Source: Cenococcum geophilum 1.58 (lineage: Eukaryota; Ascomycota; Dothideomycetes; Gloniales; Gloniaceae). Taken from it: a DNA stretch of 64,000 bases. The position numbers and the translations under genes are program-made. This document shows, piece by piece, positions 34,107 to 47,796 of the stretch (positions are counted from its first letter, which is position 1; every line of letters starts with the position of its first letter). The stretch lies in assembly GCA_001692895.1 (NCBI GenBank), contig KV748210.1, forward strand, positions 496,001 through 560,000, given 5' to 3'. The notes under the pieces were generated by a model that saw only the letters and a list, made by a program, of their open reading frames with translations, had not been told where the DNA came from and ran no database searches.

Positions 34107-37100
34107 ATTATTAATATTCTTATAACTAATAATCTTTAAAACTTACTATTTGTCTTCTTCTTACCCTTTATATATATCTGCTTCGTAAACTAGTAGCTTA
34201 ATATTCCTATATACTAGCTNTAGTATCGCGATATGCTATATAGGGTAGATCTTTATTTTGGCTAGTAGGTTTAACTTAAACGTAACTAGTAAAATCCTTT
34301 ACTTAATTTTAAAAGGTCCTAGTCTAATATAGTCTAATTTCTTACTTAGTCGTTAACTCTAAAAATTTTTATATAGTAGCTATACTTTATCTCCCTCCTT
34401 AAGATCTAGTCCCTTAGATCTCTTAGCATTATAGTACTTTTTTATTTTCTACTATACTGCTTTTACTAATTCTATAAGGTCTATATAAAGATTTATTATC
34501 ATTTTTATTCTTTTTTTAGCTATACTACTTGTTTTCTTTACTTGCTGTAGTAATAACGATGTTCTTAGCTTATACCCGTAATTTGCCTTAAATAGTAATA
34601 TGCCTATTTTTTCTTATAGTGTTATATTATATATAAACCATATAATTAGTAGTAGTAATACCTAATTATTCTATGCGTAATTAATATAATATCTTAGATA
34701 CTATTCTAGTGTTTAATTTAGTCTTTCCATTTAACCGTCTGTCTGCGGATAATATGGGGTAGAAGTTACTACTTTAACTCCTTATTCCGCTAAGAATACC
34801 TCCTAAAATACTACTATAAATTTTAGATCTCTGTCTAATATAATCTTACTTAGTGCTCTGTCTTATAAATACTTTAATATAGATTCTAGTGATATCTTTT
34901 ACTAATATTTCTTCTATATATGCTATAAAGTATCCCTACTTTATAAGCTTATCTACTATTACTAAAATTGCGTTATAATCTTGTCCGGTAATAGGATCTC
35001 TTAACTTTAGTAACTTAATAATAAAGTCCTATAATATAACCTCCTATAGTCTCTCTGGTATTTTAATAGGTTATAGCCCTCTATACGGCTTATACCTTAT
35101 TAGTTTATTTCTTTAATAATTTAGATATTCTTTTATAACTTTCCGCGCTAAGCCTTAAATTTCGTTAATAATATACTCCTTTAGAGTTTTAATATTAAGC
35201 CCATGGCTCCATTATATCCTTAAGTTATTCCCTTATAGAAATCTTCTATAAAGTGCTCTGCTATACTTCTTAGGATATACTTCACCTCTTTATGCTTATA
35301 TAGTATTTCTTCTCTTAGATATTCTAATTGTTTTTCTAGCTGTGCTTTAAAGATCTTTTATACCTAAAAGCTTTTTAGTAACTTATAAACTCTATCTAGT
35401 TCTTCTTAAGTTGCTATAATTTTTAGATAATTATATCTAATTAGTCTATCTATATCTTTTCGTAGTAAAGCCCCTAATGGCTTTTTATCATTTTGTAGTT
35501 TAGCCTTTTAACTTAGAGCGTTTGCTTATATATTATTTGTACCCTTAGTATACTAAATCTCAAAATAGTATTCTATAAGTATCTCTACCTATCTAACCTA
35601 TCTTTAGTTAAATTCCTTAGTTATTAGAAATTCTATTAGGTTCTTATAATTTATTTTTAACTATAAATAGTTTTTCTATACCTTATAAGAACGCTCTCTA
35701 TTTCTTTAGTGCTATAACTATACCTAATAACTCCTTATTATAGATGTTATAGTTTAACTCTAATAGTGTTATTTTCCGACTGTAATATACTACTAGGTGC
35801 TATCTATCTTAATATTTTTATATAAAGTATACCCCTAGTATAAAGTCTAATGCGTTTATTTCTATAACCATCTCTAGTCCTAGTTAATGGATTTTAAGAA
35901 CTAGCTCCTAGGTAAACAACTCTTTAACTTTTTTAAATAATTCTTTTTATTCCTTTCTCTATGCCTATAGTTCTTCTTTCTTTATTAGTTGCGTAAATGG
36001 TTTAATATCTTTTAACTATTACGCTATAAACCTTCTATAGTAATTATAAAACCCTAAAAACAATCTTAGCTATATAACGTTCTCTAGTTTTTACTAATTT
36101 GCTATAGCCTTAATCTTCTTTAGATCTGTGCTAAGTTAGCTTAGTTTAATAATAAATTTAATAAATTTGGTCTTTCTAGTAAAGAACTTGTATTTCTTAA
36201 TTGTTACTAGCATCTATTCTTCCTATAGTCTCTTTAAGACCTATTTAACGTGTTCTCTGTGCTCTTCTTTAGTTATTAAGTAGATAATAATATTATTAAG
36301 ATATACTATAACAAATTCATCTAAGTATTCTTCTAATACATTGTTAATACGCTTTTAGAACGTTACTAGTACGTTTATAAGCCTAAATTGTATAACTAAT
36401 AGTTTATATAGTCCTTCCTTTAACCTAAAGGCTGCTTTTTATTTGTTACCTTCTTTAATCCTAATCTAATAGTACGCTTATCTTAGATCTATCTTCGTAA
36501 AGATTTGCGTATTACCTATCCTATCTTAGGTCTCGTTAATTAAGGGTAAAGGATACCTATCCTTCCTAGTAATGCTGTTTAACTGTCTATAGTTAATANA
36601 CAGCCTTAGTTTNCCNTTNTTNTTTAGTATAAANAGTACTNGATAACCTNCTAATNANTNNNATGGTCTAATATATCCCTTTTATAAGTTCTCTTAGATA
36701 AACTCTTTTAATGCTTTACCTTCTTCTTTAGTAAGCTTATAGATTGGAAAAAACCTTAGACTTATTTCTGGTTTTAATTCTATCTTATAGTCCTATACTA
36801 TATACTCTAATAGCTTTTTACTTTCCAGTGACTATAGTTTCTTACTATACTTATAGTATCTCTTTAGTATATAGCTTAATCCCTTTTCCGTTTCTTTATA
36901 GGTCGCTCCTACTTAGTATTATACTAACTTAGCTTATTGTTATATCTTACGTTATTAAGTATTTTTAATATTAACCTAACCTATAATCTAATTAATCCTT
37001 AGATTGTATTCCTGTAACTAAGGTATTTTTAATACTGCCTTATTATTCCTTAATGGTAATATGTTAAAAGATATCTTAATTTATCTCCCTTTAATAGTTA

Positions 37101-38032
37101 ACTAAATAGGTCCTATTTTAAGATTAATAATACCTCTTCCATAGGCTATTAGATCTCCTAAAATTGTCACTAATAGGTAAAGGTACTCCTTTTTCCTATA
37201 TAGTAACCCTATTCTTTTAACCGCTGCTAGTAAAATATGGTTCCTTATTACTCCACTATCTATTAATACTTCGAACTATTAATCTTGCCACTTAACTTAT
37301 AAATTTAGGTGTTGTCCTTAAATTCCTTTAAGGGTTTAAGGCTCTACTACTAGTTCCTTTTAGTTCCGTAGGCCTCTACTTTTCCTAATTATTAGCTGCT
37401 TAATCCTATCTATACTTAGTCCACCTTTAGCTAATACTTAGTTTGCTTTTTGTCTTTAATATACTATAGATATATATTCTCTAGGTATTTCTACCACTAT
37501 TATCTGTCTAGGTATTCTTCCGTAAGGAATCTTCCTAGTTAAAGTATTAAGTCTCCTTAACTTTATACTTCTATTGGGTGCTAACTATATATATACTTAG
37601 CGTTTTTATATTTTACCTTATCCGGTGCCTAATATATCCTTATTAGGTACTTCTAGTGTTTTTCTTTAGGTGCTCTATATATATTATACGTATTATTTAT
37701 ATATATAATCTATACTAATGTATAATATGCTTAGTGTCTTAGGTTAACTCTTAGCTTATCTTTATCCTTAAGTTTAAACCTATCTTGTATTAATCTAAGT
37801 ATTACAACTTTATTTGTAGGTGCTAAGATTTACCTCTTACTTCTTTAGTCCTCTAATTGCTCCTTTAGATCTTTTAATATTATAATTAAGGCTCCTTTAA
37901 TATAACTTATAGCCTTTTCTATAATCGGGTGGTTTTAGATAACTTTTTCGTCTAACTATATATAGAAATCTTCCTACTTATCATTATATCGTTGTCTATA
38001 CTACTTTTAGTATAACCCCTTAAGTATATATA

Positions 38033-38259
38033 TGTTAGCGACTTAGTCAATTAAGGCATGGGCACGGCGAAAGGGACGCGCAAGCCTATATAATTAGATT
38101 GTCTATAAACGAGAATCTAAAGCTAGGGAAAGGAAAGGAGAAGAAGAGTAGCGCCGTTCGATGTTTTATAAGATCTTTACGTCACGTGATCGCAATATGC
38201 GGCAATCTATAGCAACTTGCCGGTGCGTAGTTCTGCTAAGTTCTACCAGTGCTGTAATA
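38033..38259 (-). repeat. 3' LTR of Gypsy Y
   Basis: 227 bp, starts TGTTAGCGACTTAG; includes CACGTG at 38183-38188 and words such as GCAATATGCGGCAA that recall the Copia Z LTR. Second copy at 43790-44016 has the same length. Confidence 0.93.
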
Positions 38260-38313
38260 TTACCCCCCCTCCAAAAAAGCCTGCCCTTAGGCTTTGCTGC
38301 TAAAAGTCTTAGT

Positions 38314-38358
38314 AAGAGAATCTGACTAATTAGATAACTTTAACCGCCGGTTAAAGTT
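38314..38358 (-). repeat. Palindromic box shared with Copia Z
   Basis: Near-palindrome 38336-38358 with core TAACCGCCGGTTA plus an adjacent ATCTAATTA..CAGATTCT on the minus strand; matches 18932-18976 in Copia Z over about 45 bp. It lies about 55 bp from the 3' LTR of Y. Confidence 0.75.
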
Positions 38359-41300
38359 CCTGGATATCTTAAGACCTTATATAACTAAGAAATTTCTAGG
38401 GCGATTTGTCCTTATATTCTTCTAGTAGCTTATTATCTTTATTATACTAGCATTCTATTTACTTGTCTAGGTACTTTAGCGGTTTAGGTTTATTAGGGTA
38501 ACGGCTATAGAACTCTTAAAGCTTATAGGGGCTACCTATAAAGTTCTATATAGGGTACTAAGTGGGGTCTAAGTTATATCCTTTCTAACTAATATAATAC
38601 TTTAATGTTCCCTTTATAAGTTTATAGGCTAGTATTTCTTTAATTTCCTATTTATTATCGTCGTTAACTTAAATTAGTAGGGGAAGTTTATTCTTTTATC
38701 CGGGTAGTAGGTTATTTATAGCTTTCCGTAGCTTATCCGGTAAGAAAATAGGGTAAACTTTAATTAAGTCTAGGAGCTTAACCTTGTACAAGTTGCCTAC
38801 TTTATTAAAAATCTTATATAGTCCTACTATCTTATAGTCTAGCTTACGGCTAGGCCGTTTTGTTTTTTAGTTCTTTATTATAACCTAGACTATATCGCAT
38901 ATAGTAAAGTTAGGCTCGCGCCTATACTTATTTACCTACTATTCTATTAATTTTTAAGCCTTTTTTAGGTTTATATAGGCTACTTTCTAGGCTTCTTCTA
39001 AGCGCTTAGCGTACTACTAGGCTTCCTTATAAGATAGTTTTTCGCGTATAGTCTGGGGCCCTTTTGGTCTTTCTTAGTCAAAGCTTATACGGGGTAGGTA
39101 ACCTATTTTTAGTTAAATAGGGGCAAATCTGGTAGAGTTGTAGGGTAGGGTAGCTTAGGCGTAGTCTATTAAGGGTAGTAGTTTAGCCTAGTTATTTTAG
39201 AAGTAGTTAATAAAAGGCTAAAGTCTCTAGTCTAAGTATTAATTTATAATCTCCGTTTAACTATCTATCTAGGGGTAATATACTATAGAAAGCTTTAGCT
39301 TAATACCTAGAATCCGGGTGAATTTATTCTAAAAGGCTAATATAAACTGCGGCCCGCGGTCGGATATAATAGTATTTAATAGTCCGTAAATTTGGTAGAC
39401 GTAGTAGATATATAGTTAGGCCGCCTCTTTAGCATTAATATTCTTATAATAGGGAATTAAGAACAGGCGTTTGCCAAAGTAGTTAACTAGGATTATAACT
39501 CTATTATATCCGTTACGGTTTAAAGGTAGCTTATAAAAGTTTATAGAGATATATTACTAGGGGCGGTCGGGTATTAGGAGGGGTTTTAATAGTCCTAGGG
39601 TTTTATCTCGTGGAATTATGGACTTATAGCAGTTATTATAGTTCCGTATATAGCGGTTAATATTTATAATTATTCCGGGCTAGTAGTAGCGGTCGCTAAT
39701 AATCCTGCGGGTTTTATTTTTTCTAAAGTAGGCCGTAGAGACCTAGGTATATGCTTTAGCAATAAGCTAAGTCTATAAGTTCTGTTCCTTTACTACTACT
39801 AGCCGTTTACGGTGTTTAAGTAGTCCACTTTTAAGGGATTATAGGCTAGAAACGTTCCTTACCTTTTTGCGGTACTCCTATAGAGAAGGGGCTATACGGT
39901 TTACCTGTAGCAGTTTATTAATAAGGTTTAGTTCTATAGAGTTAATAGGGCATATCTCGGCATCTAAAGAGTCTATATTTAGTTCTGCCTATATTTAGGA
40001 GTTAAGGTGCTCTAGTTATAGTAGCGCTTAGGTTCGTAATAAGATCTTTACGGCTGTTTAGTTATTTATATCCTATTTATGCCTTATAAGAGCGTCCGCA
40101 CGGTTAGTAGCGCCTAGCCTATATATAATTAGGAAGTTAAACTAAAATAGGGTGTCCGCCTAGCGCGCCTATTAGGCCGTAAGGGCCTTTATTATTATAA
40201 AATATTCTAAGGCCTTATAATCGGAAACTACCTAGATAGACTTAGGGGTACCTTCTAGTTAGGCTCGCTAGTGCTAAAAGCTAGAGATAATAGCTAGTAT
40301 TTCTTTGTCGTAAATTGGGTAGTTTAGCTTAGTATCTACTATTATTTTTAAATAGTAAGTAATAGGGTGCTATTCTCTGTCTGTCTGCTTTTAGGAGTAA
40401 ATGCTAGCTATAATACTATTTAAGGCATTAGTTTCTAGCATTAAGGGCCGTTTTAGGTTAAAGTGGGTAAGTAAGGGAGTAGAGACTAGCTATTTCTTAA
40501 GCTTATTAAAGGCCTGCCTATATATAGTGTTAAAGTAAAAGGGCTGGTCCTTGTGGGTAAGTAGGCTTAATAGCTAGGTAATTCTGCTGTAGTTCTTAAT
40601 AAAGCGTTAGTAGAAGTTATAGAACCCTAAAAATAACTATACCCCCTTTACGGTCCTTAGGGGTACCTATTAGTTAATTATAGCCGTCTTTTCTAGGTCT
40701 ACCTTAATCCCGTTTATACTAATAATAAACCCTAAGTATTTTATACGCTTAATACTAAATTCTAACTTCTTAATATTAGCTTAGAGGCTAGCTTCCTAAA
40801 GCCGTTATAGGACTTTATAGACATACTCTTTATATTCTAGTTTATTTTTAGAGTAGATTATAATATTATTTAGGTATGCTATATAGAAGTTATTAAGGTA
40901 GTTAAATAGTATATTATTTATATATCGTTAGTATATAGCCGGTCCGTTAGTTAGTCTACAAGGTAGTACTTTATATTTATACGTTCCGTAATAAATCCGA
41001 AACGTAATAAGGTCTTTTAATTTAGGGTTTATCCTAATTTGGTAAAAAGCCTAGCGGATATTAAGCTTTATAAAGATCTTAGCTCTACTTATTTGGGCTA
41101 AAGTCTTATTAAGCAAAGGTAGTGGGTAGCGGTCTTTAAGGGTTAAATTATTAAGCTTATAGTAGTTAATACAGAAATAAAGTCCTCTATTTGGCTTTTT
41201 AGTAAAGAAAATAGGTAAGTTAAAGGGGCTTAACTAGGCTTAATAAAGCCCTTATTTAGGTTATTAATAAGATACTACTTTATGGCCTATAATTCGGCAG

Positions 41301-43789
41301 TAGATTATTATTAAAGGGGGCTATAGCTAAGAGTAACCACCTTATCCGGCTTAATTTTAATCTTATAGTTATATGGTTAGTAAGGCAGGAGTATATTAGA
41401 CGCTGCTTTAGAGAAGGTATCTTTAAATTTCTAATATTAGTGGGGTAGTTTCTGTTCTACTAGCTCCTTATCTATAAGCTTACCTTTTCCTTAGGCTAGG
41501 GCTTCTTTCTTTTTAATTATTTAATTAATTTTGTATAAGCTAGTTATAAAGGTAACGGTATTAGGCTAAACTAGGTTCTAGTAGAATCCTATAGTGCTAA
41601 TATAGTAAATATTAACTGGTGGGAGGTCCGTGGGTTTCTTTATAGATATTTATTAGGCCGTATTTTGCGGTATAGGGTTTATAGTCTTCCTTAGCTCGCG
41701 TTCCATTTTCCGTAAGTTATCCTTTTAGTTTATTAGTTTAGTATATTACCTAGTATCCCTAGCCTTCCTTTATAGCTACGTAGGGCCTAAGTTCTCTATT
41801 AGGGACTTAGCTAGGTCACTACTAACTTTTTAAGTCTTTAGTGCGGGTAGTGTAATATAGGTAGTCTAGGGGCGGTATAGTATATAGATCCGTTACAGAT
41901 TAAGTTATATATCCTTCTTAAAAGCCTAGTCCTTACGCGTTACATTAGCCTAGTAAACGGTATCTATCTATAGCCGTATAAGGTTTTCTATTATAATACT
42001 GATCTCTTTTATAAAGGAAGGCGTTAGGGGTATAGTTTTAGGCTAGATAAGCTGCCTATTCTGTATATTAAGCTATAAGCTTAAATAGGCTAGCCATTTT
42101 CTTTTTAAGATTATATTATAGCTTCTAAGGTCCATAATAAGAAAGGAGGTATTATATTACCTTTATTTATTAACGCGGAGGTAGATCCACAAGATAGTTA
42201 TAATAGGTAGCCCTATCCGTCTGTTATAGCTGCAAATAAGAACTAGTTTAGGTGGTTTTTTTAAAGGGTGCATTTAAAAAGTTAGCTAGTTTTGTAGCGC
42301 ACTTTATATTAATTAAGGTAAAGGCATTTACTCCTAAGTTAGCTAAAGCAGAGGTTAAAACTTAATATTTATTACGGAATAAAGTATAAGGGATAGTGTA
42401 GCTTTTTTTACTAACTAGCTAACCTAGATTAATATAGGATATATTAATCCCTTTTGACCCTAGAGAGGAGTCTTCCTCTAGGGTTCCTCCTTTTCTAGTT
42501 TTATACTATCCTCCAAAATTAATAGGACCTTATTTATCTTTGCCTTTATTAGGTAGTTCCTTATAGGGTAGCTTATTTAACTATATAAGAAGTAAGCTCC
42601 TTAATTGCTAAGGGCTTATATATAGGGGTCGCTATATATAGGCCGGGTGTACGCTAGGCCTATAGTAGGGGTAGCTGCGTAGCTAGCTGCTGGGTTAACT
42701 ATAGGAGTTGCTAATTATGCTAGGGCACTACGGGCCGTATTTATAGTACTTATAGCCTAGTTTATAAGGTTTTTAGTTTTTAGCTAATTAGCGCATGCCT
42801 TAATTTAATGGAGGCCTTAGTTAATAGCTAGGCAATAGTCCATAAGTTCCTTTAACGTCTATACCGTAGTATAAGCTAGTAATACGGCCCGCTATAGGTT
42901 TAGGGTAAGTTTATTAAAGAGGTCTAGTAGTAGGTCTTCTTAGGGGATCTAGGCCTGTTCGGCTAGGTATAAAAAGCGGGTTTAGAAGGCTAAAAAGGTC
43001 TTCGTTATTTTTATATTTAGGCTTTTATAGCTAAAGCGGGCGTTTTATACTTTAAAAGGGTCTTTATAAATAGAAGATAAGTGTTTAATTATTTCTTCTT
43101 TAGCGATAAAGGGGTTTATTAAGTCTTTAGTGTATTGCGGGCGTAAATACGTCTAGGTGTCTCTGCTAGTACAGCTAAAAACATAGGCTATTCTAGCTTA
43201 GGCGTTAGGGAAGTAGTTTATATTAACTTTAAGCTTATCCCGTAATTAAAGCTTCCAATTATTAAATATAGGGTTAGTTCCGTTTGTAAGTAGTAGGGGA
43301 TCTATAACCTTTACCAATTGCTTTAGTGCTATATAGGCCTTAGTAGATCTACTAAGGCGCTAGGATAGGGCCTAAAGGACTATAGTAAGTCTTTAGTTGT
43401 TTAATAATGACTTATTATTAGATATAGGGGTATCTCTAGCTTTAAGCAGCTCTTGCAGTTGTTTAATTTCGGTATTAGTAGCTATAAGCTCCGCCTAGGG
43501 GGTTAAAACATTAATTGTTTCTTTATCTGAAGTATTCAAGGGTCCTACAGCTACTTTACCTACTGCTATAGTTTATGGCATAGTGGTAGGGGTATTAGGT
43601 AATTCTAGGTAATTTCTTTAGGGGTTCTGGTTTATACGTGTCTTATAGGTCCTTTCCTTAGGGGTTTGTTTTTTTCTTTTAGGTCCTGTCCTTATAGTCC
43701 TAATAATGTCCTTAGGGTTCTATTCTATGTTCTTATAGATATATTTAAGTTCCTTCTTAAGAAGAAAGAGTAGAGTAAGCTTTAGATAA

Positions 43790-44016
43790 TATTAGTGACT
43801 TAATTAATTAAGGTATAGGCACGGCAAAAGGGACGCGCAAGCCTGTATAATTAGATTGTCTATAAACAAGAATCTAAAGCTAGGGAAAGGAAAGGAGAAG
43901 AAGAGCAGCGCCGTTTAATGTTTTATAAGATCTTTACGTCACGTAATCGCAATATGCGGCAATCTGTGGCAACTTGCCGGTGCGTAGTTCTGCTAAGTTC
44001 TGCCAGTGCCGTAACA
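43790..44016 (-). repeat. 5' LTR of Gypsy Y
   Basis: 227 bp, ends GCCGTAACA; followed by the ATATA duplication. Matches 38033-38259 with transitions only as far as I compared. Confidence 0.92.
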
Positions 44017-46227
44017 ATATAGCTTGTCTATAAGGAAGTATCTTCTTATTACTACGTTGTAATAGCCCTTAGTATATCGTTCTTTAAACCTAGTTAAAAT
44101 TCCTAAATCCTCTTCTTATTCTAGTTTAATAAGCTACTTAGCTCTTAGTATGCCTACCCTAGGCCTATTAGTAATTCTTTATATAGGTGCTCTATCCTTT
44201 ATACGGCTTAGTATACTAAATCTTTTATCTAGTTTCTAATTTTGCTATAAGGTAATTCTTGCTCTAAATTCCTCTATAGTTTCTTTCTTTTTACGTCTTA
44301 TGAGTAGATCCTTAAAGTCTTCTTACTTCTTAATCTCGTTAATGGTCCTTATTTATATCTTAAAGTCTTAGCTCTATAGGGTTCTTAATCCTAAGCTTGC
44401 TTTTATCTTAAGCTTTATTCCTACCTTAGTCTAATTAGGCTTAGGTGTTCTTATCTTATCCTAAGAGTCTTAAATCTTACTTATCTTATCTTAAGAGTCT
44501 TATGCCTATAGGAAACTCTATCTTAAGCTTATTTATATATTTTTAAACTAAGCTATTACCCTGCTCTATTGGTTTCTATCTATTATAAGTCCTTAGGTAT
44601 ACCTTATCTCGTCTTAAGAATCTTAAGCCTTTAGCCTTTTGCCTTTATTAAGTGATAAATTAGCACTAGTAGTTGTCTGCTTGCTTAATCTCTGTAAGAT
44701 ACTCTTCCTTTTATCTTATAAAGCGATAGATACTATATCTAACGGTGTTATAATACCCATTATTAAACCTTACTCTATGGCGGTTTTAGTCTCTACTTTT
44801 AATATAACTTTTCCAAGGTTTATATACTCCTAGTAAGCTGCCCTTATTACCTTATTATCTGCAAATGTTTTGCCTATATTAAACTCGTCGTCTTTAATAT
44901 CCGATTTACGTAATAGTTTATTAGTTCCCCTATATTTTAAGGATTTTAGCTCCTATAGCTAATAGCTTACGCTATACTTAGCGTCTTTATAAATTTAGTA
45001 TGCGTTATTATAATAAAACATAAAACTTCTAATTAAATATTCCTTTATTCCTCGCAGTATACTATTATCCCTCTATATATATATGTCTTCTGCTAGTCTA
45101 GTTCCCTTTATTATATAGTAACTCTAACTATCTTTATAATCCCTTATAAAGTGATCTTATTTTCTATAATTTATATAAGCTCGATTTTTAAACCATTAAC
45201 TTTGCTATAGAGTCCGCCTAAACATCTTCTGCTGCTAAAATCCCTGGTTTAGCCTCTACTCCTTAATCCTATAATTACTAGATTCTTAACCTTTAGGTTT
45301 TTATAGTTTTTTACTCCATCTCTTATAGGCTTCTTTAGTACTACTTAGGTCTATTNGCTTTGCGCTATACTATAGTTTCTAATTTAGCTTTAGTTATTAT
45401 GTACTCTACGCCTTATACAACTATAGAACTCTATCCTAACCTCTCTTAGCCTATTCTCTTTGGTAGATCGAATTATTAATCTTAATTACTTAATCTATTA
45501 ACTCCTATAGGGTATCTATATCTTCTATTAGGATAATTATGTCCTAGACTTTAGCCTTAAGTCCCTATTTATACTGTGCTATAAGCGCCTTATTATTCCA
45601 CTTAACTTATATTACTAATATCTGGAACTACGTTATATACTTAATTACTAAAGTTTATTACGTAATATCTTAGAGTTTTCTTTCCGCCGTAGTTACTGCC
45701 TTTAGGTCTTTAAATATTTATATAAGTTGCTCTATAAACCCTTTCTAGCTCAAGAATATAAACCATACCTCCTAATTAGTGGTTGTTATTCTATTCGCCT
45801 ATATTTCTATAAGGTAAGGCTTAAACTACTTAAGTGCCCTTTCTAATAGGAATAGTCCCGTATATGCTATTCAATCTATAGGTATTAGTAGCTTCGCCCC
45901 TTCTTATATAACCTTAAAGTGTATTTATATAAGAAATCCTTTAAGCTTTGCTCTTTCTCCTAAGAATTTCTTAATTAATAGTAACTTAATCTTTACTGCT
46001 CCTATTTTATTAACCCTTTCTTCTAGCGCCGTATTGTTTGTTATTAGTTAGTTAACTATCTCTTATAGTTGTCTAACCGTTATAGGTTGCTATAAGTTAG
46101 TATCTACTATATTAGTATTACCTCCTAACCTTAAAGTAGTTGCCGCCGTTAATGGCGTTATAGTAGCTGCTTTTAGTGGCATGTTATTCAACTTTCTATA
46201 TTTAATACCGTAACTAGGTAGTAATTA

Positions 46228-46651
46228 TATAATGGAACCTTATAGTAAGTACTACGGTAGGTTTATTAATGGGCTAGGTATATAGGTAATGTAAATTAAA
46301 GTTAATAATATAATAATAACTGGTGGAGTGGTTGCCTAATAGATTAACTTTAATTGTATTCTAAGAATTACTATAAGGAAGGAACTATCTAGGTAGGGAC
46401 TAAGGGTCCTTAAATATACAACTATACTTCTATAAAATCCTTCTTATATATAATATACGTATACTCTATCTGCTCTGTTATAGATTATATAGATCCTATA
46501 GATTATATAGATTACGTTATATAACCTTAGTTACTATTCCTCATTATATAGCTCTATCGGCTCCATCCTAGACCGTGCTTGTATTAACCAACTAGCTTCT
46601 TTCGACTTTCCTCTAAGTAGTTATAATATTGTACTTAAAGCGTCCGTAATA
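46228..46651 (-). repeat. 5' LTR of Gypsy A
   Basis: 424 bp, aligned end to end with 26603-27026; followed by CCTAA. Confidence 0.92.
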
Positions 46652-46656
46652 CCTAA

Positions 46657-47033
46657 AATACTATTTTATAGCTTTAAAATTATTATTTAAATTAGAATAT
46701 ATTATAACTAGTTACTAATAATAATTAATTTTAATTAAAAGACAAGTTATATAGTAGAATAAGCGATTTAGGCTTAGTTAACCACCTAACTTTGTATTTT
46801 AAGTTAAGGTTCCCCTATATAGGGATTATGTATTAGCGCTTATAGTAGACCTACCTTTTAACGTAGTACGACTAACTTATAACCACTGTGCGGCCTACTA
46901 AACAAAGCCCCGGAGCCCTAATGGCTGCTTTGACCCCTAAACGTATATTAGTAACACTACCTCTAAAACCGCTAGAAGCTCTACTAGGAGGACGTATAGA
47001 GAAACCGGGCGCGAAGGTATAAGAGGTCTAGTA
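46657..47033. other. Unidentified RIP-mutated spacer
   Basis: AT-rich at first, then a GC-richer patch near 46.88-47.03 kb. Coding-like composition continues on the plus strand on both sides of the solo LTR at 47039 and again at 47228-47527, but I recognise no family. Confidence 0.35.
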
Positions 47034-47038
47034 GTCGC

Positions 47039-47222
47039 TGTCACAGCGACTCAGTTAATTGAGGTATAAGCGCCGTTTAGAACGTATGCAAGCCTGTACA
47101 ATTGGAATGTCTATAGACCCAGATATCAAGATGAGGAGCAGAAGGTGGAAAAGGACACGTCTATATACATATGCTAAGGCTCAAGCGAGCCCCCTAACTA
47201 GATCCGTTACGGTGCTGTAACA
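47039..47222 (+). repeat. Solo LTR, plus orientation
   Basis: 184 bp starting TGTCACAGCGACTCAG and ending GGTGCTGTAACA, flanked by a perfect 5-bp duplication GTCGC (47034-47038 and 47223-47227). No internal region, so it is the product of LTR-LTR recombination. The family has no full copy in the window. Confidence 0.88.
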
Positions 47223-47227
47223 GTCGC

Positions 47228-47527
47228 TAAGGACATAAGCTGCTTAAAGATTAGTGTAGTTTAAATAGTAGACAACTGCATTATAAACTAAGCTATAAGC
47301 TACGCAGTTAGTATATACTGCCTTTATTCCCTATAATAAGAGTTTCTATCTTACCTAAATATAAAGGAAGAGGTATTAATTATAAGAAATTCTGTTAACT
47401 TATTAAAAGCCTTAAAAAAACTATAGTATAGTAAAGCAATAATATTATAAGCCAGAATAGTATTATTAAGAGTACTAAAAATAAACTAGTAGACATTAAA
47501 TTAGAATAGTAAAGCCCTAAAAAGTAA
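47228..47527. other. AT-rich relic between two solo LTRs
   Basis: About 300 bp of RIP-mutated DNA that looks like the same older substrate as the sequence left of 47034 and right of 47718. Not identified. Confidence 0.35.
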
Positions 47528-47532
47528 GACGC

Positions 47533-47713
47533 TGTTACGGCTCCGTAACGGATCTAGTTAGAGGGCTCGCTTAAGCCTTGGCATATGTATATAGACGTGT
47601 CCTTTTCCACCTTCTGCTCATTATCTTGATATCCGGGTCAATAGACTACCAATTGTATAGGCTTGCATACGTTTTATAGCGCTCATACCTTGATTAAATA
47701 AGTCGCTGTAATA
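47533..47713 (-). repeat. Solo LTR, minus orientation
   Basis: 181 bp, the reverse complement of the type at 47039-47222 (shared words include GATCCGTTACGG, ACACGTCTATATAC and GTGGAAAAGGACACG), flanked by a perfect duplication GACGC (47528-47532 and 47714-47718). Confidence 0.87.
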
Positions 47714-47796
47714 GACGCTAAACTTTAAAAAGCTATCTAGTCCTTATAAGCGTAACTAAATACTCCCTTAGCTTTAATATAATTATAGGTATTAGT

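Larger units (their letters stand above)
38033..44016 (-). mobile_element. Ty3/Gypsy LTR retrotransposon Y with chromodomain-like C-terminus, fossil, inserted in Gypsy A
   Basis: Two 227-bp LTRs at 38033-38259 and 43790-44016 with a perfect duplication ATATA (38028-38032 and 44017-44021). A run of seven C just inside the left LTR (about 38262-38271) is the minus-strand polypurine tract. On the minus strand: gag from about 43.7 kb, reverse transcriptase about 41.4-40.7 kb (active-site region near 40.85-40.88 kb), RNase H about 40.6-40.1 kb and integrase about 40.0-38.7 kb. The tail at about 38.62-38.36 kb resembles the chromodomain end of fungal chromoviruses (an NF...S..L..F....P..P..P..LD pattern). 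Heavily broken. Confidence 0.92.
26603..46651 (-). mobile_element. Ty3/Gypsy LTR retrotransposon A, fossil, split by Copia X and Gypsy Y
   Basis: Two 424-bp LTRs at 26603-27026 and 46228-46651 lie inside a perfect 5-bp duplication CCTAA (26598-26602 and 46652-46656). The pyrimidine-rich run just right of the left LTR is a minus-strand polypurine tract, so the left LTR is the 3' one. Own sequence is 27027-27886, 34112-38032 and 44022-46227, about 7.8 kb in total with LTRs. On the minus strand there is a zinc-knuckle region near 45.14-45.18 kb, reverse transcriptase about 36.9-36.2 kb (active-site box region near 36.28-36.31 kb), and RNase H and integrase about 36.0-34.3 kb. Heavily broken throughout. 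Ambiguous bases at 36598-36662 and single ones at 34220 and 45357. Confidence 0.92.

Noticed and set aside
46657-47527. Possible C-terminal part of a pogo/Fot-type transposase
   Set aside because: Plus-strand composition looks coding-like, but no motif could be matched with any certainty, and no inverted repeats delimit it.
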